Assembly (NCBI GenBank): GCA_900321535.1
Contig: ONWJ01000151.1
Span: 1 to 8,282 of the forward strand
Source of the DNA: an uncultured Erysipelotrichaceae bacterium
Lineage (GTDB): Bacteria > Bacillota_I > Bacilli_A > RFN20 > CAG-826
Direction: 5' to 3'
DNA: 8,282 bases
Shown: positions 5,215 through 8,282 of the stretch, one piece after another
Numbering within the stretch: position 1 is the stretch's first letter
How the letters are laid out: every line of letters begins with the position of its first letter
The notes under the pieces: model-generated
What the model was told of the DNA's origin: nothing
What the model saw: the letters and a program-made list of their open reading frames with translations, nothing else
The model's database searches: none
Program-made: the position numbers and the translations under genes

Positions 5215-6867
5215 ATGGAAGAATCACTGAATGGCCAACTCTTTGCCGCGATGGTTGAAAACGGCTACCGCGACATCAAGACCCAGTATGAGCGCATCAA
5301 CCAGCTCAATGTTTTCCCTGTTCCCGATGGCGATACCGGCACCAACATCACCGCGACCGTCACCGGCGGAATCAAGGCCATGGCCAAGGCCGATATGAAT
5401 GACATTTCCGATGTCGCATCCAAGCTTGCTTCTGGCATGTTGCTTGGCGCACGCGGGAATTCCGGCGTCATCGTTTCCCAGTTTTTTGCCGGGTTAGCCG
5501 ATGGCTTGCAGGGATTAAAAGAAGCCAATATCACCCAATTTGCCTCCTCTCTTCGCTCGGGAACTACCAAAGCCTATGACGCGGTTGTCAAACCTGTCGA
5601 AGGCACCATCCTCACCGTTGCAAGAGAAGGCACCAACTATGTTTTGGATCATCTTTCCGATATCCATTCCTTTGAAGAACTGTTCCGTCGTCTTCTGAAG
5701 AAGATGTATTCCTCTTTGGACAATACCCCGAACCTTCTTCCGGTTTTGAAAGAAGCAGGGGTCATCGACTCCGGCGGTGCGGGGCTTGTCGCGATCATCG
5801 ACGGCATGTACAAGCAAATCGCCGGCGAAGAAGTCGAGGACATCGAATTCAACGGACCTTCCAATAGCGTCGCTGCCGATGGGGACATCCCCTTCGATGT
5901 CAATAGCCAGCTTGAATATGGCTATTGCACCGAATTCATCATGCAGCTTTTGAACGCCAAAGAAGGACCGAAAAACTTCGTTTTATCCGAATTAATCGCA
6001 TTTTTAGAAACCTTAGGCGATTCGATCGTCGCCATCCAAAACGACACCATCGTCAAAGTGCACGTTCATACCAAAACCCCAGGCAAAGTCATCGACTTCG
6101 CCCAGCGTTATGGTGAATTCATCTCTTTCAAGATGGAGAACATGTCCATCCAGCATAACGAAGTCATGCTCAAAGAGCTGGAAGAGAAGAAGAACAACCG
6201 CAAAGCCTATGGCATGATTACGGTTGCCCCAAGCACCGAGATCGCGGCGATGTTCTTAGAGATGGGAGTGGACTATGTCATCCCAGGCGGACAGACGATG
6301 AACCCATCGGCCGAAGATTTCGTCAAAGCCTTTGGCGAAGTCAACGCCGAGCAAATCCTCGTCTTCCCCAATAACTCCAACATCATCCTCACCGCCAAGC
6401 AGGCCGCGGATTTATATTCCGAGTCCAAAATCTTCGTGGTGCCGACCAAATCCTGCATTGAAGCCTATAGCGCAATCTCGATGGTGGACTTCGAGTCCTT
6501 CGATGTGGAGACCAATCTCGCCACCATCCAGGAGCAGATCGACAATGTCATTTCCTGCGAAGTGACACGCGCAGTCCGCGATACCGTCAATAATGGCCTA
6601 GAAATCCATGAAGGCGATTATATCGGCATCACCCAAGGCGCGGTCAAATCCAGTGCTCCGTCGCTTCTTGAGGCCACCAAAGGAATGCTTGAATCCATCG
6701 AAGATATCGATGATAAAGCTGTCATCACTGTCTTCTATGGAAAAGATGCGACCCCAGAGGATCGCCAAGCCTTCCGCGATTATGTCCATGAACGTTTCGA
6801 CATGTTCGATCTGATGGAATTTGAAGGAAATCAAAACATCTATCCGTTCATCATCGCGGTGGAATAA
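5215..6867 (+). CDS. fakA: Fatty acid kinase catalytic subunit FakA (DhaL/DAK2 domain, YloV family)
   Basis: ATP-dependent kinase that phosphorylates fatty acids bound to FakB/DegV proteins. The 550-residue length matches known FakA (about 550). Domain order: an N-terminal DhaL-type nucleotide domain (about 1-205) with NVFPVPDGDTGTN (32-44; D38 and D40 are metal ligands), GARGNSGVIVSQFF (78-91), KPVEGTILTVAREG (126-139) and DSGGAGLV (185-192). Next is the middle domain (about 206-330) with C238 in YGYCTE and H283/H285 in VHVHT, which match the zinc ligands reported for FakA. Last is a DegV-like C-terminal domain (331-550) with PGGQTMNPS (357-365) and PNNSNI (385-390). All key residues are present, so it should be active. 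The start fits the usual N-terminus (LNGQLFAAM); the ribosome site GAAAG (5201-5205) is weak. Its neighbour degV is the likely partner. Confidence 0.93.
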   Translation: MEESLNGQLFAAMVENGYRDIKTQYERINQLNVFPVPDGDTGTNITATVTGGIKAMAKADMNDISDVASKLASGMLLGARGNSGVIVSQFFAGLADGLQGLKEANITQFASSLRSGTTKAYDAVVKPVEGTILTVAREGTNYVLDHLSDIHSFEELFRRLLKKMYSSLDNTPNLLPVLKEAGVIDSGGAGLVAIIDGMYKQIAGEEVEDIEFNGPSNSVAADGDIPFDVNSQLEYGYCTEFIMQLLNAKEGPKNFVLSELIAFLETLGDSIVAIQNDTIVKVHVHTKTPGKVIDFAQRYGEFISFKMENMSIQHNEVMLKELEEKKNNRKAYGMITVAPSTEIAAMFLEMGVDYVIPGGQTMNPSAEDFVKAFGEVNAEQILVFPNNSNIILTAKQAADLYSESKIFVVPTKSCIEAYSAISMVDFESFDVETNLATIQEQIDNVISCEVTRAVRDTVNNGLEIHEGDYIGITQGAVKSSAPSLLEATKGMLESIEDIDDKAVITVFYGKDATPEDRQAFRDYVHERFDMFDLMEFEGNQNIYPFIIAVE

Positions 6868-6882
6868 GAAACATAACATCTG

Positions 6883-6909
6883 GCAGAGGCACGTCCTCTG
6901 CTTTTTGTT
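6883..6909 (+). terminator. Strong Rho-independent terminator after fakA
   Basis: GCAGAGG (6883-6889) pairs perfectly with CCTCTGC (6895-6901) around the loop CACGT, followed by TTTTTGTTT. It closes the efp-yneF-degV-fakA operon. It also argues that the gene starting at 6980 has its own promoter and that the longer open frame reaching back into fakA is not translated. Confidence 0.92.
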
Positions 6910-6939
6910 TGAAAACTTTCTTTGTTTGAGTGTTTGTAG

Positions 6940-6945
6940 GATAAT
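6940..6945 (+). promoter_or_regulatory. Possible -10 box for the STAS-kinase gene
   Basis: GATAAT matches 5/6 of the -10 consensus and lies between the fakA terminator and the start codon at 6980. The flanking GATAATATT is identical to that of the rpmG promoter. There is no convincing -35 hexamer; the upstream 25 bases are T-rich. The transcript would have a leader of about 28 bases. Confidence 0.4.
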
Positions 6946-6979
6946 ATTCCAAAGGATTTTTAGATTCCTCTCAACAAGC

Positions 6980-8122
6980 ATGCTAAAACATCTTCTAGAA
7001 AAAGAGACATTGACGATTTATCTCGATGGCGAGCTCAATTCCGTGAATGCGGAACATGTTTCCAATGAGATAGACGAAGTCATCGAAGGCAAAGTTTTTC
7101 AGCGCCTTGTTTTAGACCTAAAAGACCTCTCTTATATCTCCAGCGCTGGCTTGCGCGTCGTTTTGAGATTGCGGAATCAATTCGAGGATTTCTCGATTAT
7201 TAATGTTTCTACTGAAGTGCTCGATGTTTTCGAGATGACCGGGTTCACGAGTCTCATGCCGATTCATAAGATGGTAAGAAGCGTGGATGTCACAAACGCA
7301 GAAATCATCGGAGAAGGCTATTTCTCAACGGTTTATCGACTGGATAAGGACACAGTTGTCAAAGTCTATAACCAAACAAGCGACCCAGATCAGATCGAGC
7401 GCGAGCTCTCTTTGGCCAAAGAAGCCTTCGTTTTAGGCATACCAACCGCGATTTCCTATGATATTGTCAATGTCGGTAGCAAAAAGGGCGTTTGCTTCGA
7501 ACTACTCGACTGCATGTCCTTGCAGCAAGCCCTGATCCAACACCCAGAGCAAAAGAGAGAATACATCAAGAAATACGCCGACTTGGTCAAGACGATCAAT
7601 ACTACTGAATGCCAGAACTCGATGATTCCTGATATCAAGAAGGCATATTTAGATAAAGTCGAGGATATCAAGCCGCTTCTAGAGAAAAAAGAATACGTGA
7701 AACTCAAGAAACTGATTTCCTCTATCCCTAACCGCAAGACATTTGTCCATGGCGATTGCCATTTGAAGAACGTCATGGTGCAAAATGGGGAATTGCTACT
7801 CATCGACATGGACACCTTCTCGGTTGGCCATCCAATCTTTGAATTAGCCGCGCTTTATGCTTCATATATCGCTTATAACGAAGATGACCATGAGAACTGC
7901 AAATCCTTCTTTGGAATTTCCTTCGAGGAAGCGGTGGGAATCTATGCCCAATTGATTGAAGATTATTTCGGCAAGAACGATACAAAAATCGAAGAGAAGA
8001 TCAAACTCGTCTGCTATACCCAGATGGTGTGGGATGGAAGAAAAGATCCTGGACTTGATAAAGTGCTAGGAAGACTCCGTAACTATCTTTCTATCTGTGA
8101 TGATTTAGAGATCGGCATCTAA
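6980..8122 (+). CDS. STAS domain fused to an APH-like kinase (TIGR02172-like)
   Basis: A 380-residue cytoplasmic protein with two domains. Residues 1-100 form a STAS domain like SpoIIAA/anti-sigma-factor antagonists: YLDGELN (14-20), LVLDLKDLSYISSAGLRVV (43-61), FEMTGF (84-89). By alignment with SpoIIAA, Ser55 takes the place of the phosphorylated Ser58. Residues 107-380 form an aminoglycoside/choline-kinase-type fold: glycine loop GEGYFSTVY (111-119), K128 in VVKVY, Brenner-type catalytic motif HGDCHLKN (257-264; D259 and N264) and metal motif IDMD (275-278). All core kinase residues are present. I recall a paralogous family, TIGR02172, with this kinase type; its substrate is unknown. The ATG at 6980 is chosen because the STAS domain starts there; in-frame codons further upstream run through the fakA terminator. 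The ribosome site is poor (AAAGGA, 24 bases upstream). It is probably a single-gene unit. Drug resistance is not implied. Confidence 0.85.
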   Translation: MLKHLLEKETLTIYLDGELNSVNAEHVSNEIDEVIEGKVFQRLVLDLKDLSYISSAGLRVVLRLRNQFEDFSIINVSTEVLDVFEMTGFTSLMPIHKMVRSVDVTNAEIIGEGYFSTVYRLDKDTVVKVYNQTSDPDQIERELSLAKEAFVLGIPTAISYDIVNVGSKKGVCFELLDCMSLQQALIQHPEQKREYIKKYADLVKTINTTECQNSMIPDIKKAYLDKVEDIKPLLEKKEYVKLKKLISSIPNRKTFVHGDCHLKNVMVQNGELLLIDMDTFSVGHPIFELAALYASYIAYNEDDHENCKSFFGISFEEAVGIYAQLIEDYFGKNDTKIEEKIKLVCYTQMVWDGRKDPGLDKVLGRLRNYLSICDDLEIGI

Positions 8123-8133
8123 TCATTCCTCGC

Positions 8134-8145
8134 GCGCGTACGCGC
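8134..8145. repeat. 12-bp GC palindrome followed by TATATATA
   Basis: GCGCGTACGCGC is a perfect palindrome inside a longer CG-alternating run (8131-8145). It is followed directly by alternating TATATATA (8147-8154). It stands between the STAS-kinase stop codon and its terminator. The role is unknown; it may simply extend 3'-end structure. Confidence 0.45.
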
Positions 8146-8162
8146 TTATATATAAAGATATC

Positions 8163-8185
8163 GGCCACATCGTGGCCTTTCTTTT
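8163..8185 (+). terminator. Rho-independent terminator of the STAS-kinase gene
   Basis: GGCCAC (8163-8168) pairs with GTGGCC (8172-8177) around a 3-base loop, followed by TTTCTTTT. The remaining bases to the window end (8186-8282) are AT-rich, and I see no supported gene in them. Confidence 0.8.
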
Positions 8186-8282
8186 ATGGAATCAAATAAA
8201 AAGCAGTGATTTTCCATCTATTTACAAAGTTTTTTAAATTTTTTTGCAAATATTTATTCGATGAAATCTAGCTTTTTGAAAA

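Noticed and set aside
5515..5817. Antisense open frames opposite fakA
   Set aside because: They lie opposite conserved kinase motifs and match no protein family I recognise; they are explained by base composition.
6821..6979. N-terminal extension of the STAS-kinase frame by 53 codons, starting inside fakA
   Set aside because: It would overlap the end of fakA and translate through its strong terminator; the extra residues are Cys/Phe/Arg-rich and unlike any STAS N-terminus. The ATG at 6980 fits the domain start.
6980..8122. Aminoglycoside resistance gene
   Set aside because: The kinase fold is shared by many small-molecule and protein kinases; the STAS fusion and chromosomal housekeeping context do not support drug resistance.
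8208..8250. Minus-strand promoter-like pair (TTGCAA, 17 bases, TGTAAA) in the AT-rich tail
   Set aside because: The boxes are weak, the region is very AT-rich, and no leftward gene follows it in the window.
8261..8282. ATG at 8261 with an open frame (M-K-S-S-F-L-K) running off the window, possibly a signal peptide start
   Set aside because: Only seven codons are visible and no ribosome-binding site precedes it; it cannot be told from chance.
1..8282. Use of TGA as tryptophan (Mycoplasma code), suggested by the mollicute-like gene set
   Set aside because: TGA ends the antiporter frame at a sensible place, and the Trp codons I checked are TGG.
1..8282. tRNA, rRNA, CRISPR array, insertion sequence or prophage elements
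   Set aside because: I scanned for cloverleaf-like segments, spaced direct repeats, transposase motifs and terminal inverted repeats and found none.

Overview
The window reads as chromosomal core-gene sequence from a low-to-moderate GC, Gram-positive-type bacterium of the Bacilli/Mollicutes lineage. The evidence is the gene set: zinc-ribbon L33, an EF-P with a mollicute-like C-terminus, a YneF/UPF0154 membrane protein, and a DegV/FakB plus FakA fatty-acid kinase pair. TGA ends the first gene and tryptophan is encoded by TGG, so the standard bacterial code is used and not the Mycoplasma code. An uncultured gut-type relative of the Mollicutes is my best guess. This is inference; no rRNA is present. 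All supported genes lie on the + strand.

Layout. (1) 1-1239: a cation:proton antiporter of the KefB/CPA2 type, lacking its first residues at the window edge. (2) 1240-1440: an intergenic stretch with a promoter and a 17-bp palindrome, leading to rpmG (L33, 1441-1602), which ends in a terminator that overlaps its own stop codon. (3) 1627-3361: a tightly packed trio of a small two-helix membrane protein of unknown function, a glyoxalase-II-like metallo-beta-lactamase-fold hydrolase and TcdA (t6A to ct6A dehydratase). It is closed by a terminator that overlaps the tcdA stop codon. (4) 3380-6909: a promoter with a perfect 19-bp palindrome, then efp, yneF, degV/fakB and fakA, with a weak internal hairpin between degV and fakA and a strong terminator at the end. 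(5) 6940-8185: a single-gene unit encoding an N-terminal STAS (anti-sigma-antagonist-like) domain fused to an aminoglycoside-phosphotransferase-like kinase domain, followed by a palindrome and a terminator.

How the genes fit together. rpmG, efp and tcdA all serve translation (50S subunit, polyproline rescue, tRNA position 37 modification). DegV and FakA are the two halves of the fatty-acid kinase that activates exogenous fatty acids to acyl-phosphate for PlsX/PlsY. The STAS-kinase fusion has no obvious functional link to its neighbours.

The two items most worth a second look are the EF-P, whose modifiable lysine (position 32) is a methionine in a remodelled loop, and the STAS-kinase fusion. 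Most of the window is otherwise ordinary housekeeping sequence. No mobile element, CRISPR array, tRNA or rRNA was seen.
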